Assembly (NCBI RefSeq): GCF_900116875.1
Contig: NZ_FPCC01000016.1
Location: 16,459 to 80,458, forward strand
Origin: Butyrivibrio sp. INlla21
Lineage (GTDB): Bacteria; Bacillota; Clostridia; Lachnospirales; Lachnospiraceae
Direction of reading: 5' to 3'
Length of the DNA stretch: 64,000 bases
Of the stretch, positions 8,334 through 17,046 are shown piece after piece; position 1 is the stretch's first letter, and each line of letters begins with the position of its first letter. The position numbers were made by a program, and so were the translations under genes. The notes below the pieces were generated by a model, which was given only the letters and a program-made list of their open reading frames with translations, made no database searches and was not told where the DNA came from.

Positions 8334-9596
8334 TCAATCCACAAGAGCGGGATTCTCATCAACCACCCAAGGAAGTCCGTACTCATTAAGCATCTCCATG
8401 TAAGGATCGGGATCGAACTCGTCCGTTGTGTACACACCGGGCTTCTTCCACTGTCCGTTAACAACAAGAGCAGTTCCGATCATAGCAGGCACACCTGTTG
8501 TGTAGCTGATAGCCTGGCTTCCGAGCTCCTTGTAGCATTCCTGATGATCACATACATTGTAGATGTAAACCGTCTTTTCTTTTCCATCCTTGATTCCGCG
8601 GAAGATACAGCCAATGTTGGTCTTTCCGACTGTTCTCGGTCCAAGGCTTGCGGGATCCGGAAGAAGTGCCTTTAAGAACTGGATGGGCACGATTTCTTTT
8701 CCCTCAAAGTTAATGGGACTTGTTGAAAGCATTCCGACATCTTCAAGGCAGCGCATATGATCAAGATAGCTCTGACCGAACGTCATGAAGAAACGGATTC
8801 TTTTTACCTCGGGGAAGTTTCTTCCGAGAGCCTCGATCTCCTCGTGATGAAGAAGGTACATGTCCTTCTCACCTACCTCGGGGAAGTTGTAAACTCTCTT
8901 GATCTCCATGGGCTTAGTCTCAACCCAGTGTCCGTCCTCCCAGTAGCTTCCGTTCGCGCTAACTTCGCGAAGGTTGATCTCGGGATTAAAGTTGGTCGCA
9001 AAAGCGTAACCGTGGTCACCGCCGTTGCAATCAAGAATATCGATAGTGTGAATCTCGTCAAAATAATGCTTCTTGGCATAAGCGGTAAACACGCTTGTTA
9101 CGCCGGGATCGAAGCCTGTTCCGAGAAGGCCTGTGATACCTGCCTCCTTGAACTTATCCATATAAGCCCACTGCCAGCTGTAGTCAAAATAAGCTGTGAA
9201 GCCCTTTTCCTTGCAGCGCTTCTCGTAGATCTCACGCCACTTCGGATCATCCGTATCCTCAGGCTCATAGTTGGCTGTGTCGATATAATCAACCTTGCAC
9301 TCGAGGCAAGCGTCCATGATAACAAGATCCTGATAAGGAAGCGCAACGTTAAGAACCGCGTCAGGCTTATACTCCTTGATAAGTGCGATCAGCTCGTTTA
9401 CGTCATCGGCATTAACCGCCTTTGTTGTGATCTTTACGCTGCTTCCGCTCTTTTCAATCTTATCTTTTAAAGCGTCGCACTTGGAAACCGTGCGGCTTGC
9501 TATGCAAAGCTCCGTAAATGTCTTGCTGTTCTGACAGCACTTCTGTATTGCAACCTGTGCGACTCCGCCGCAACCAATAACAAGTAATCTGCTCAT
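8334..9596 (-). CDS. Carboxynorspermidine/carboxyspermidine dehydrogenase (saccharopine dehydrogenase family)
   Basis: NADPH-dependent reductive condensation enzyme that joins aspartate semialdehyde to a diamine, giving carboxyspermidine (CASDH/CANSDH, often annotated lys1-like). An N-terminal Rossmann motif GCGGVAQ lies at residues 8-14, and the C-terminal half matches saccharopine-dehydrogenase-type sequences (GTGFDPGVTSVF, DCNGGDHGYAF). Its start ATG overlaps the spermidine synthase stop in an ATGA, indicating translational coupling. The decarboxylase for its product is the next gene. Some relatives use agmatine instead of putrescine, and this cannot be settled from sequence alone. Confidence 0.9.
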   Translation of the reverse strand: MSRLLVIGCGGVAQVAIQKCCQNSKTFTELCIASRTVSKCDALKDKIEKSGSSVKITTKAVNADDVNELIALIKEYKPDAVLNVALPYQDLVIMDACLECKVDYIDTANYEPEDTDDPKWREIYEKRCKEKGFTAYFDYSWQWAYMDKFKEAGITGLLGTGFDPGVTSVFTAYAKKHYFDEIHTIDILDCNGGDHGYAFATNFNPEINLREVSANGSYWEDGHWVETKPMEIKRVYNFPEVGEKDMYLLHHEEIEALGRNFPEVKRIRFFMTFGQSYLDHMRCLEDVGMLSTSPINFEGKEIVPIQFLKALLPDPASLGPRTVGKTNIGCIFRGIKDGKEKTVYIYNVCDHQECYKELGSQAISYTTGVPAMIGTALVVNGQWKKPGVYTTDEFDPDPYMEMLNEYGLPWVVDENPALVD

Positions 9597-10465
9597 CTGG
9601 ACATGTCCTCCTCTTCCTGTAATAAGTCTTCTACGTACTTGGGCAGCATGAACGCTCCCTTATGCAAATGCGTGGTGTAATACCACGTCTTGACCCCTCT
9701 CTCATCCCATCTGTCAGGATTGAAGTCCTTGAGCGGATGGTACTTCTTGCTGGCAAATCCAAAGAGCCAGTAACCTGCGGGGCATGTCGGGATATGCGCC
9801 TGATAAACCCTGTTTACCGGGAATACTCTGAACGCCTTCCTGTGCATCGCTCTGCAGCTCTCCTCATCCTCATCGTAGAACGGGCTTCCGTGCTGGTACA
9901 CCATGATGCCGTCGTCGTGAAGCGCCTTGTAGCAGCTTCCGTAGAACTCCTTGGTAAAAAGACCTGCCTCATGGCCAAGGGGCTCGGTCGCATCGTTGAT
10001 TATAAGATCATACATATCCTCGCACTTACGAAGATACTTAAGTCCGTCCTGATAATAAATATGAACTCTGTCATCCTCAAGTCCGATCGCATTGTCCGGG
10101 AAATATTGCTTGCAGACATCCACAAACATGTTGTCCGGCTCAACAACGTCGATTACCTTGATCTCCTCATAGTGAGTGAGCTCTCTGGCAACACCGCCGT
10201 CGCCGCCACCAAGAACCAGGACTCTCTGAACCTTGGGGTGAACCGCCATCGGAACATGAACGATCATCTCATCGTAAGTAAACTCGTCCTTCTCGGAAAA
10301 GATAATATTACCGTCCGAAGTAAGGAACTTGCCAAACTCAGGTGAGTCAAAAACGTCTATTCTCTGAAATTCGCTGCTACCGGAAAAGAGCTGTTTGCTG
10401 ATCCTGATGCTGATCTTAACGTTTCCGGTATGCATATCGCTAAACCAATAATCCATCTCTGCCAT
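9593..10465 (-). CDS. speE: Spermidine synthase (aminopropyltransferase)
   Basis: Class I methyltransferase-fold enzyme that transfers an aminopropyl group from decarboxylated S-adenosylmethionine to putrescine. The nucleotide-binding motif GGGDGG is at residues 86-91, followed by the acidic strand VVEPD. The catalytic segment NDATEPLGHEAGLFTKEFY lies around 153-171. The 290-residue length is normal. The ATG follows GGAG by seven bases. No S-adenosylmethionine decarboxylase (speD) is in this window, so the aminopropyl donor must come from elsewhere or the enzyme has a changed donor. It lies between the arginine decarboxylase and the dehydrogenase of the alternative spermidine route. Confidence 0.93.
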   Translation of the reverse strand: MAEMDYWFSDMHTGNVKISIRISKQLFSGSSEFQRIDVFDSPEFGKFLTSDGNIIFSEKDEFTYDEMIVHVPMAVHPKVQRVLVLGGGDGGVARELTHYEEIKVIDVVEPDNMFVDVCKQYFPDNAIGLEDDRVHIYYQDGLKYLRKCEDMYDLIINDATEPLGHEAGLFTKEFYGSCYKALHDDGIMVYQHGSPFYDEDEESCRAMHRKAFRVFPVNRVYQAHIPTCPAGYWLFGFASKKYHPLKDFNPDRWDERGVKTWYYTTHLHKGAFMLPKYVEDLLQEEEDMSR

Positions 10466-10557
10466 TATCGATCTCCTATAAACGCAACCATATAGCGTGT
10501 CTATGTATTATTCATTATATCATGATGTGGTCTGTTCCGCGCGATGCGCACCCACGA

Positions 10558-12006
10558 TCACTTAAGCACAAAAAGCTCGGAAATATCCTCACTCTCGGGT
10601 CCCTGCATCGAGCAACCTTTCTCCCTTGCTGTCGTTATATAGTCGAGAATCTCCTCTGTGATAACTTCTCCGGGAGAAAGAATCGGTATTCCCGGCGGAT
10701 AACACATAACAGACTCCGCACTTATCCTGCCGACTGAATTCTCGATAGAAACAGGCTCTTTTTCCGCATAAAAAGCTTCCTGAGGTGTCGCCTTAACAAT
10801 AGGTGTCACGTACTCCGCAGAGAAAAAGCTCTGCTCAGGCTTGGAATAAAGTCTTCTGATATCGGCAAGCGCTCCCGCAAGTCTCTCAATATCCTGCAGC
10901 CTGTCGCCGATTGAAATATATGCCATGACATTGGACAGATCACCAAACTCCATCTGAATGTCATATTCATCTCTTAAAAGGTCATAGACCTCGATACCCG
11001 TAAGACCGATGCTCCTGGTATTTACAACTAGCTTGGTCTCATCGAAATCATAGATACTTCCGCCGTTTATAAGCTCATTACCGTAAGCGTAGTAACCGCC
11101 GATATCGTTGATCTCTTCTCTCGCATACTGCGCCATCTTGGTTACTTTGGCAAAGCTGTCCGCTCCGTTGAGCGCAAGATTTCTTCTTGAAATATCAAGA
11201 CTTCCGAGCAAAAGATAGCTTGCACTCGTAGTCTGCGTAAGATTCACAACCCTACTGATGTATCCGACATTGGCACCCTCTCCGCACAAAAGAACCGAGC
11301 TCTGCGTAAGACTTCCGCCCGACTTGTGCATACTGATCGCTGCCATGTCCGCTCCCGCAGCCATCGCATTTAAGGGAAGTCCCGGTCCGAAATACAAATG
11401 CGTTCCGTGAGCCTCATCAACAAGCGCCTTCATGCCGTTTTTATGAGCAAGCTCGACGATTGCCTTAAGATCTGAACAAATACCGTAATAAGAAGGATTA
11501 TTAATAAGGATAGCTTTCGCATCCGGATTCTCTTTTACCGCCTTCTTAACGTCCGCGATCTCCATTCCGAGCGGAATTCCAAGCTTCGTATCAACTTTGG
11601 GATCGATATATACCGGAACCGCGCCGCAAAGAATAAGCGCGTTGATCGCACTCTTGTGCACGTTCCTCGGCATAATGATCTTCTCGCCCTTTTTAACGGT
11701 AGAAAGAACCATCGCCTGAACCGCACTCGTTGTTCCGTTGACCATCATGAACGCATGCGCTGCACCGAAAGCATCAGCCATGAGCTCCTCTGCATCCTTA
11801 ATAACCGATACCGGATGACAAAGATTATCAAGTGGTTTCATTGAATTAACGTCTACACTGACGCATCTATCTCCCAGGAAACTAACAAGCTCGGGATTAC
11901 CTCTGCCCCTCTTGTGTCCCGGAACGTCAAAGGGAACAACCCTCTGCTTACGAAATCTCTCTATAGCCTCGTAGACAGGCGCTTTCTTTTGTCTGCTAAG
12001 GTCCAA
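10558..12006 (-). CDS. speA: Arginine (Orn/Lys/Arg family) decarboxylase
   Basis: Fold type I PLP decarboxylase of the Gram-positive SpeA type (482 residues), probably converting arginine to agmatine for the downstream AguA. The PLP lysine is Lys228 in SMHKSGGS; the aspartate motif DEAHGTH lies about 30 residues earlier; the N-terminus shows FDVPGHKRG, typical of the family. I place the start at the TTG at 12006, because a clean GGAGG (12016-12020) precedes it at nine bases and the family N-terminus begins there. The longer open frame to 12069 has no ribosome site. First gene of the polyamine operon. Lysine or ornithine as substrate is possible, but the agmatine genes favour arginine. Confidence 0.92.
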   Translation of the reverse strand: MDLSRQKKAPVYEAIERFRKQRVVPFDVPGHKRGRGNPELVSFLGDRCVSVDVNSMKPLDNLCHPVSVIKDAEELMADAFGAAHAFMMVNGTTSAVQAMVLSTVKKGEKIIMPRNVHKSAINALILCGAVPVYIDPKVDTKLGIPLGMEIADVKKAVKENPDAKAILINNPSYYGICSDLKAIVELAHKNGMKALVDEAHGTHLYFGPGLPLNAMAAGADMAAISMHKSGGSLTQSSVLLCGEGANVGYISRVVNLTQTTSASYLLLGSLDISRRNLALNGADSFAKVTKMAQYAREEINDIGGYYAYGNELINGGSIYDFDETKLVVNTRSIGLTGIEVYDLLRDEYDIQMEFGDLSNVMAYISIGDRLQDIERLAGALADIRRLYSKPEQSFFSAEYVTPIVKATPQEAFYAEKEPVSIENSVGRISAESVMCYPPGIPILSPGEVITEEILDYITTAREKGCSMQGPESEDISELFVLK

Positions 12007-12174
12007 CTTGCCGATCCTCCTACCAAATAAAACTTCGCGAGTAAAAGGGAGCGGTGCGAGTCTTCGCACTACTCCCCGTTAAAATCCAATTGTACAGTAA
12101 ACTTATAATACTATATATTGCTTCATTATGAAAGTAAAAAATTTGTATACAATCTTTTGCCGAAAAAGAGCTGT

Positions 12175-12717
12175 CTACTGCCCGTTCTCGAGTTTCAGAT
12201 AAGCTTCAAGCTCTTCCTCTCTAAAACAGCAGATATAAACATTTATCACAGCATCCTCGTGCGCTGCAAGCCAGTCTTTTACTGCTTTCATGGCGACCTT
12301 CGCGGCGTCGCCCAAAGGGTATCCGTAGACACCTGTCGAGATGCAAGGAAAAGCAACGCTCTCAAAGCCTCTCTCAAGCGCCCTGTCGAGGCTGTTTGTA
12401 TAGCACGATGCCAAAAGGTGCGCATCCTCATCGGATCCGCTGTACACGGGACCGACGGTATGGATTATAGCCTTGGCAAAAGAAATATCGTATGCCCCTG
12501 TAGCCTTGGCATCGCCCGTCTCGCACCCTCCGAGCGTTCTGCACTCGGAAAGAAGTCCCGGACCTGCCGCCCTGTGGATCGCGCCGTCGACACCGCCGCC
12601 TCCCAGAAGCGTATTGTTTGCGGCATTAACTATAGCGTCGACCTTAACGTCCAGAACACCGCCTTTTACTATATTAATATATGCGTTGCTTCCGCACTTA
12701 ATAACTTTTTGAATCAT
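12175..12717 (-). CDS. Macro-domain protein (ADP-ribose/O-acetyl-ADP-ribose hydrolase type)
   Basis: A single macro domain of 180 residues. [19 protein letters not shown] (residues 27-45) contains the NAAN and glycine-rich loop that bind ADP-ribose, and [10 protein letters not shown] (about 127-136) is the second phosphate loop. The family removes the acetyl group from O-acetyl-ADP-ribose or ADP-ribose from proteins; which it does here is not determinable. It has its own ribosome site (AGGAGG region before 12717) and lies upstream of the polyamine operon on the same strand, with a 105-bp AT-rich gap between. Confidence 0.92.
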   Translation of the reverse strand: MIQKVIKCGSNAYINIVKGGVLDVKVDAIVNAANNTLLGGGGVDGAIHRAAGPGLLSECRTLGGCETGDAKATGAYDISFAKAIIHTVGPVYSGSDEDAHLLASCYTNSLDRALERGFESVAFPCISTGVYGYPLGDAAKVAMKAVKDWLAAHEDAVINVYICCFREEELEAYLKLENGQ

Positions 12718-12762
12718 ATCGCCCTCCTATCCTTATTATAATTCTATTTTTGGACAGGGAAA

Positions 12763-12797
12763 ACCCACGGAAGCTTTGTTTCATTCTCCCGTGGGTT
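12763..12797 (-). terminator. Intrinsic terminator after the RsiV-like lipoprotein gene
   Basis: ACCCACGG and CCGTGGGT (12764-12771/12789-12796) form the stem, with TTTT on the minus side and TTTTT on the plus side. It separates the lipoprotein gene at 12859 from the macro-domain gene. Confidence 0.75.
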
Positions 12798-12858
12798 TTT
12801 ATGAGGTGGGGTATATTATCTATAAAAAACAACTGACGTAAACTGCACGAAAGTGTTT

Positions 12859-13923
12859 TTATAGGGCAATAATAGCGGAGTACTCGCTGTCTCCGTGATA
12901 ACCTCCTGTTATCTGGTCGTAATCAAGCCACAGATAAAGGTTATCTCCTTCATATCTCCAGTGAACGTTGTCACTCTTTATAGCTTTTTTAACTTCTTCT
13001 GTGATAACGAAATAATCCTTATCGTTATGCGCTGAATATATCTGATCTGCCGCATCCTGGATCTGAGCCTCTGTAAGGCCCTGTACATCTGAAAGCTTTG
13101 TAAAATCCTTAGTGTCCTTACTTATAAAATAAGATTCTTCATAAACATTAGGATGAGGTCCTCCGACTTCCTGTATCCTCGAAACATTGATATAAACATA
13201 TTGAGCCTGTTCATCAATGGATACGGAATTAACCTTCTGCGAATAATACGCAACATTGGCGTTATCGGCAAGATCTTTATTCTTTTCATTTTCAAATATC
13301 TCGTTAAGCTCGCCTACAACCTTGTTATAATCAGGGTTCATGCAAGAAAACTTAGGATATTCGTATGAATATAACTGTGTTACGTTGGAACCGTCCCCTG
13401 CCGCGGTCTCACAACCTACGGCAATACCCGCACTTGCGAGATTCTGATCGCCGGAAACCTGTGCGTTATCGGCAGGTGCCTGTGCCTGTTCACCACCTGA
13501 CGGTGTAGGCTTAACATCCTGTGTAGGCTTAGGTGCCGGAGTAGGTACTCCTTGTTCCCAAGATGCGCTTGTTTCCTTAACTGCAGGCGTCTGTTCCTGT
13601 GTTTTATTGGGAGGAGTCTGTGCCCCGTCTGTCGTTACTGAAGATGCTGCTGAAGCCGAAGCCTCATCTTTGATACTCTCAGATGAAGATGCGCTCGCGG
13701 AAGCGTCTTCATCATGCTCTTCATCTTCTACCGAAGACTCTGCAGCCGAAGATTCCTTAGTTGGAATAGGAATACCGGGTTCAGAGTTTTCGCTTGTTGC
13801 CTCAACGGCAGAACCAAACTCACTCTCAATATCCATTTCGCTACAACCTGCCGTAGCAAGCATAGCACCCAATAAGGAAAGAATTAAAATGTTTCTCCTC
13901 CATTTCCTTATTTGATTTCTCAT
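12859..13923 (-). CDS. Lipoprotein with RsiV-like DUF4163/DUF3298 domain
   Basis: The N-terminal signal sequence ends in a lipobox (ATAGC, Cys27). Residues 28-165 are a long low-complexity Ser/Glu/Ala then Pro/Thr/Gln linker that would span the wall. The C-terminal domain (about 180-354) has the DUF3298 signature GGPHPNVYEESY and a preceding DUF4163-like half. This ectodomain is known from the anti-sigma factor RsiV of Bacillus subtilis, which binds lysozyme. The cytoplasmic anti-sigma part is absent, so this is a surface-anchored relative rather than an anti-sigma factor. The promoter region shares TGTGATAATAT with two other lipoprotein genes. Binding of lysozyme is inferred from the family. 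Confidence 0.8.
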   Translation of the reverse strand: MRNQIRKWRRNILILSLLGAMLATAGCSEMDIESEFGSAVEATSENSEPGIPIPTKESSAAESSVEDEEHDEDASASASSSESIKDEASASAASSVTTDGAQTPPNKTQEQTPAVKETSASWEQGVPTPAPKPTQDVKPTPSGGEQAQAPADNAQVSGDQNLASAGIAVGCETAAGDGSNVTQLYSYEYPKFSCMNPDYNKVVGELNEIFENEKNKDLADNANVAYYSQKVNSVSIDEQAQYVYINVSRIQEVGGPHPNVYEESYFISKDTKDFTKLSDVQGLTEAQIQDAADQIYSAHNDKDYFVITEEVKKAIKSDNVHWRYEGDNLYLWLDYDQITGGYHGDSEYSAIIAL

Positions 13924-13974
13924 AAAATTCTCCTCTTATAAAGCGTTCGTGTCGTCGTCTTTAACACTATAGTT

Positions 13975-13985
13975 ATATTATCACA
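13975..13985 (-). promoter_or_regulatory. Shared lipoprotein promoter motif, copy 1
   Basis: The minus strand reads TGTGATAATAT, with TGTGATAAT resembling an extended -10 element, about 50 bp upstream of the RsiV-like lipoprotein start. The same 11-mer is upstream of the lipoprotein gene starting at 20367, and a one-base variant is upstream of the one starting at 15717. Confidence 0.4.
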
Positions 13986-14043
13986 TAATTGTTAATCTGT
14001 CTAGTATATTTTTTAATATTTTTTAAATATTTTTAAATATTAT

Positions 14044-15012
14044 TTAAAATACCATATCAAACACGTGCTTTTCCCCGGTTGCGATGATGTCATCGCCCTG
14101 CGTTACCTCAAATATAGCGCCATCCCAACCGTATTTGATAATTCCTTTAATACTTCCGGTATCATCCGTAAACTCAAGCTCTCCGTTTCCTTTTTTGGTA
14201 AAAGAGCCTTCTATATCTTTCTCTCTGTAAAGAGCAAGCTTAACAATGTCATCGCCTTCCATGCTCTGTGTGATCACCATTGTACTGTAAATATCGCTTG
14301 TTCCCTGCGTATCAACATATGTGTTATACAGAGCTCTCTCGGGCATTGTAAAGCTCTCTCCTTTAATCTTTGCAAGCTCAGATGCAAGGATCACGTCTCT
14401 GTTATATGTAAGGGATCCCATGCAATTATTATATAAAAGCGGATAAATCGTTCCGCTCTCTTCACGAGGACCGATCTCGGAAATGATCACATCTTCTTTC
14501 ATTGAATTCCAATTTCTCTGCGCGGAAAGTAAGCTTTCTTTTGTAGCCGCATCTGCGCTCTTATCAATTCTGCCCCAGAGACTGTTAAGTTCATAATCAT
14601 ATACTTTAACGCTCCATGCCGATGCCATATTCATATCGGCCTGTCCCATTGCTTCCTGTGCATACTCATCGTACTTAGCAGCAATTTTAACCACCTTATC
14701 AAACTCATCCTGAATAGATGATGCCGATGAGATCGCCGCCTCAACTTCTTTTTCTATATCAGCGGTGTAATCAGCTCCGAAATCCTTGGTCGGATCAAAG
14801 TCAGAAGTACTGTTGTCATTCTCGCTCAGATCTGCCTGAGTATCTTCTGAAGTAGCCTGCTCATCCGTATCAGCTTCCTGCTTGTCAGGTGCAGTCTCCT
14901 CGATAGACTCGCTGCTTACGCCGCTACCGGTTTCCTCAAATATCTCATCATTACAACCGGCAAGCGAGAGCATAGTGATCATAAGTGCTCCGATAAGTAC
15001 TTTCCTTTTCAT
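14044..15012 (-). CDS. Lipoprotein with LprI-like (DUF1311) domain
   Basis: The signal peptide ends in the lipobox LAGC (Cys20), followed by an acidic Glu/Asp/Ser/Thr linker to about residue 85. The middle domain (about 88-220) shows the LprI N-terminal pattern: LNSLWGRIDK, then AQRNWNSMKEDV, then a Cys and TYNRDVILASEL. LprI of Mycobacterium tuberculosis is a lysozyme inhibitor. The C-terminal 100 residues (LALYREKDIEGSF onward) form a separate beta-rich domain I cannot name. It lies directly upstream of the RsiV-like lipoprotein gene on the same strand. A lysozyme-related role is inferred from the family and this pairing. Confidence 0.75.
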   Translation of the reverse strand: MKRKVLIGALMITMLSLAGCNDEIFEETGSGVSSESIEETAPDKQEADTDEQATSEDTQADLSENDNSTSDFDPTKDFGADYTADIEKEVEAAISSASSIQDEFDKVVKIAAKYDEYAQEAMGQADMNMASAWSVKVYDYELNSLWGRIDKSADAATKESLLSAQRNWNSMKEDVIISEIGPREESGTIYPLLYNNCMGSLTYNRDVILASELAKIKGESFTMPERALYNTYVDTQGTSDIYSTMVITQSMEGDDIVKLALYREKDIEGSFTKKGNGELEFTDDTGSIKGIIKYGWDGAIFEVTQGDDIIATGEKHVFDMVF

Positions 15013-15039
15013 AAACGTTTTTCTCCTTTAGTTTATAGT

Positions 15040-15717
15040 TTAATTTATAGAAAATTTCTCTATAATTCTATTGGCTATTCCTGCGCAAAGCTCATGATTG
15101 GATCCTACAATGTTATACTGAATCGTTACACAATATACAGTTTCATCAACGTTTTTCTCCTGATATATGAAGCAGTTATCTCCCATAACTCCTTCAAGAT
15201 TAAAGCCCTGACCACCGTTTAACTCATCAACCGATACACTTTCCATCTTGCTTGAAAAGTAGTCATGATCATACATAACAGCTTCATCAGCACTTCCTGC
15301 AGGTGTCTGTGCTCCGGGAACTGCACTGACCTCAACGATCATCCCATTAATCGTATCAGAGAATATCATCATATTTCCTGCTGCTGTCTGCTCAGGTGTC
15401 TCAGATGTAAAATCAGCAGGCACCTCGAACTTAGCATTCATCACGGAATATTCCTTCCACTGAAGATCGCCCGCCTCGGCAAGCATAGGAACGCCGTCGG
15501 CATTAACCTTTCCTGTATCTGTCGCTTCGTCCCCCGATGTATTCATGGAAGCGTCTGTCTCTGTCTCATCATCAAAAGTTAAATCCTTAGCAGTTTCTTC
15601 TCTGCTCATCTCAATATTACTTTCCTCTACGTCAGGAGTAGTGCTCTCAACTTCGTCTGCACATGCTGTAAGCAGCATGGCTGCAACTATAATCGGTAAA
15701 ATAAACTTTCTTTTCAT
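15040..15717 (-). CDS. Lipoprotein of unknown function
   Basis: Lipobox LLTAC with Cys19, acidic Glu/Asp/Thr-rich linker to about residue 75, then a compact C-terminal domain (about 85-225) beginning KEYSVMNAKFEVPADF. That domain contains one central Cys (DNCFIYQEKN) and another near the end (HELCAGIAN). I do not recognise the family. It lies 27 bp upstream of the LprI-like gene on the same strand, and its own upstream region carries the shared 28-bp motif (15747-15774). Confidence 0.7.
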   Translation of the reverse strand: MKRKFILPIIVAAMLLTACADEVESTTPDVEESNIEMSREETAKDLTFDDETETDASMNTSGDEATDTGKVNADGVPMLAEAGDLQWKEYSVMNAKFEVPADFTSETPEQTAAGNMMIFSDTINGMIVEVSAVPGAQTPAGSADEAVMYDHDYFSSKMESVSVDELNGGQGFNLEGVMGDNCFIYQEKNVDETVYCVTIQYNIVGSNHELCAGIANRIIEKFSIN

Positions 15718-15746
15718 TTCTCTTCCCTTTCTTTTATGAAAACAAC

Positions 15747-15774
15747 TGTAACATTTCTATAACATAATATCACA
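15747..15774 (-). promoter_or_regulatory. Shared lipoprotein promoter motif, copy 2
   Basis: A 28-bp block that matches 20407-20434 at all but about three positions. On the minus strand it begins TGTGATATTATGTTAT and ends AAATGTTACA. It lies 30-57 bp upstream of the lipoprotein gene starting at 15717. Similarity this strong in otherwise unrelated upstream regions suggests a common promoter or operator. Confidence 0.5.
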
Positions 15775-15796
15775 TTTTGCAAAAAAAGCAAACCAA

Positions 15797-15822
15797 ATAA
15801 AAAGGCCCCAAAACGGGGGCCC
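15797..15822 (-). terminator. Intrinsic terminator after the radical SAM gene
   Basis: GGCCCC (15804-15809) pairs with GGGGCC (15816-15821) around a short AAAACG loop. On the minus strand it is followed by TTTTTATTT. It lies directly after the stop codon of the TatD-associated radical SAM gene. Confidence 0.8.
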
Positions 15823-15829
15823 TGCGAGA

Positions 15830-16426
15830 TCAGCTGTAATGCCTGATTTTTAGCTCTATTCCGGTTTCCTTAGATATCTTCTTGCACTTCTCAATATCTT
15901 CTTCGGGAAGGACATCGACGATAGACCACTTAACATCGCCAATCTTCGCCTTGCACTTCGTTGCGAAATCGACCATCTTAACGAAACCGTTATCGTAACG
16001 GGGTCTCGTAACCTCTTGGTATTTGGCGGCGTCCGGGGCGTTGAGGCTGACGGATACACTGTCGATAACTTCCGCAAGGTCCGGCACAATGTCTCGTCCA
16101 TTCTCTTCATTTCCGAGACCGTTTGTGTTAAGGCGTGTCTTAAGGCCTTTTTCTTCCTTGGCGATCTTTGCCGCAGCAAGGAGTGTCTCCAGCTCGCAGG
16201 TGGGCTCTCCGTATCCGCAGAACACAAGCTCGTCAAATCCCGTAAAATCATAGTCTCGAACCGCCTGCAAAATTTCCTCCTTCGACGGATTCTTCTCATG
16301 CCAAAGCGTATCCGCGCTGCCAACGCCGTCCTTAAGCGAGCGTATGCAGAACGTGCAGCTGCAATTGCACTTATTTGTGATGTTTGCGTAAACCGAATTT
16401 TTATATGTATAAAGAATGTCTGCCAT
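15830..16426 (-). CDS. Radical SAM protein, TatD-associated type
   Basis: A short radical SAM enzyme (198 residues) with the canonical CX3CX2C cluster motif in CNCSCTFC (near residues 18-25), then FCGYGEPTCE as the glycine-rich SAM motif and LNTNGLGN around 100. It resembles the small radical SAM family found beside TatD nucleases; no tatD is in this window. The substrate is unknown. It lies 12 bp after the ECF S component gene and ends in its own terminator. Confidence 0.8.
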   Translation of the reverse strand: MADILYTYKNSVYANITNKCNCSCTFCIRSLKDGVGSADTLWHEKNPSKEEILQAVRDYDFTGFDELVFCGYGEPTCELETLLAAAKIAKEEKGLKTRLNTNGLGNEENGRDIVPDLAEVIDSVSVSLNAPDAAKYQEVTRPRYDNGFVKMVDFATKCKAKIGDVKWSIVDVLPEEDIEKCKKISKETGIELKIRHYS

Positions 16427-16438
16427 CTTGAAATCTCC

Positions 16439-16966
16439 TTAAGTCGTATATTTTAAAACCGTTCTCTTAACCGACGCCCCGTCAAGCGCAGCTGCCGCGA
16501 TATAGAAAAAGAGCGCGCTTCCGCCGGACTGAACAAGACTACCCGAAAACGCCGCTATTATCGCCGTCTTACTTCCAAACAAGATCATCTCAGCAATGTA
16601 ATATCCAAACGCCGAGATAAAAAAAGAAACGATCGGCGCGATCATGTTACGCCTTGATATCAGCGACTTACTGCGACTTGAAAATGGCAGTACGATCAGC
16701 ATCTTAATGATCATCGTAGGAAGCATCCACATCGGCGCCGTCAGAAGATCGGCTATACCGCCGCCCAGCGCTCCCACCACAGACGCATAAGGTGTGGGCA
16801 AAAGAACTGCCGCAAGATATATCACGGAATCTCCAAAATGCACGTACCCTCCGTTCATCCCAACAGGAACATGAAAAATATATGCCGTAAATATAACGGT
16901 CATCGCCGTCATAAGACCCGTAAGCGCCATAAGTCTTGTCTTTGTCTGTCTCTTTTTCTCTATCAT
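16439..16966 (-). CDS. ECF transporter S component, probably vitamin B6-related
   Basis: A 175-residue integral membrane protein with about five or six hydrophobic segments (16-34, 43-58, 70-100, 108-130, 140-160). FGDSVIYLAAVLLPTPYASVVGALGGGIADLL is characteristic of ECF S components, the substrate-binding subunits that join a shared energy-coupling module. The upstream neighbour is a pyridoxamine kinase on the same strand, so vitamin B6 vitamers are the likely substrate (context inference). The energising EcfA/A'/T genes are not in this window, as expected for a group II system. Confidence 0.75.
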   Translation of the reverse strand: MIEKKRQTKTRLMALTGLMTAMTVIFTAYIFHVPVGMNGGYVHFGDSVIYLAAVLLPTPYASVVGALGGGIADLLTAPMWMLPTMIIKMLIVLPFSSRSKSLISRRNMIAPIVSFFISAFGYYIAEMILFGSKTAIIAAFSGSLVQSGGSALFFYIAAAALDGASVKRTVLKYTT

Positions 16967-17046
16967 AATCTATCTCCTCCTAAAAAATATATTTCGCATC
17001 TGAACCGGGCCACTCACCGCCCTCCCAGAGCACTTCCGCCGCCGGC

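Noticed and set aside
12007..12069. Longer arginine decarboxylase start
   Set aside because: No ribosome site precedes 12069, while GGAGG stands nine bases before the TTG at 12006 where the family N-terminus begins.
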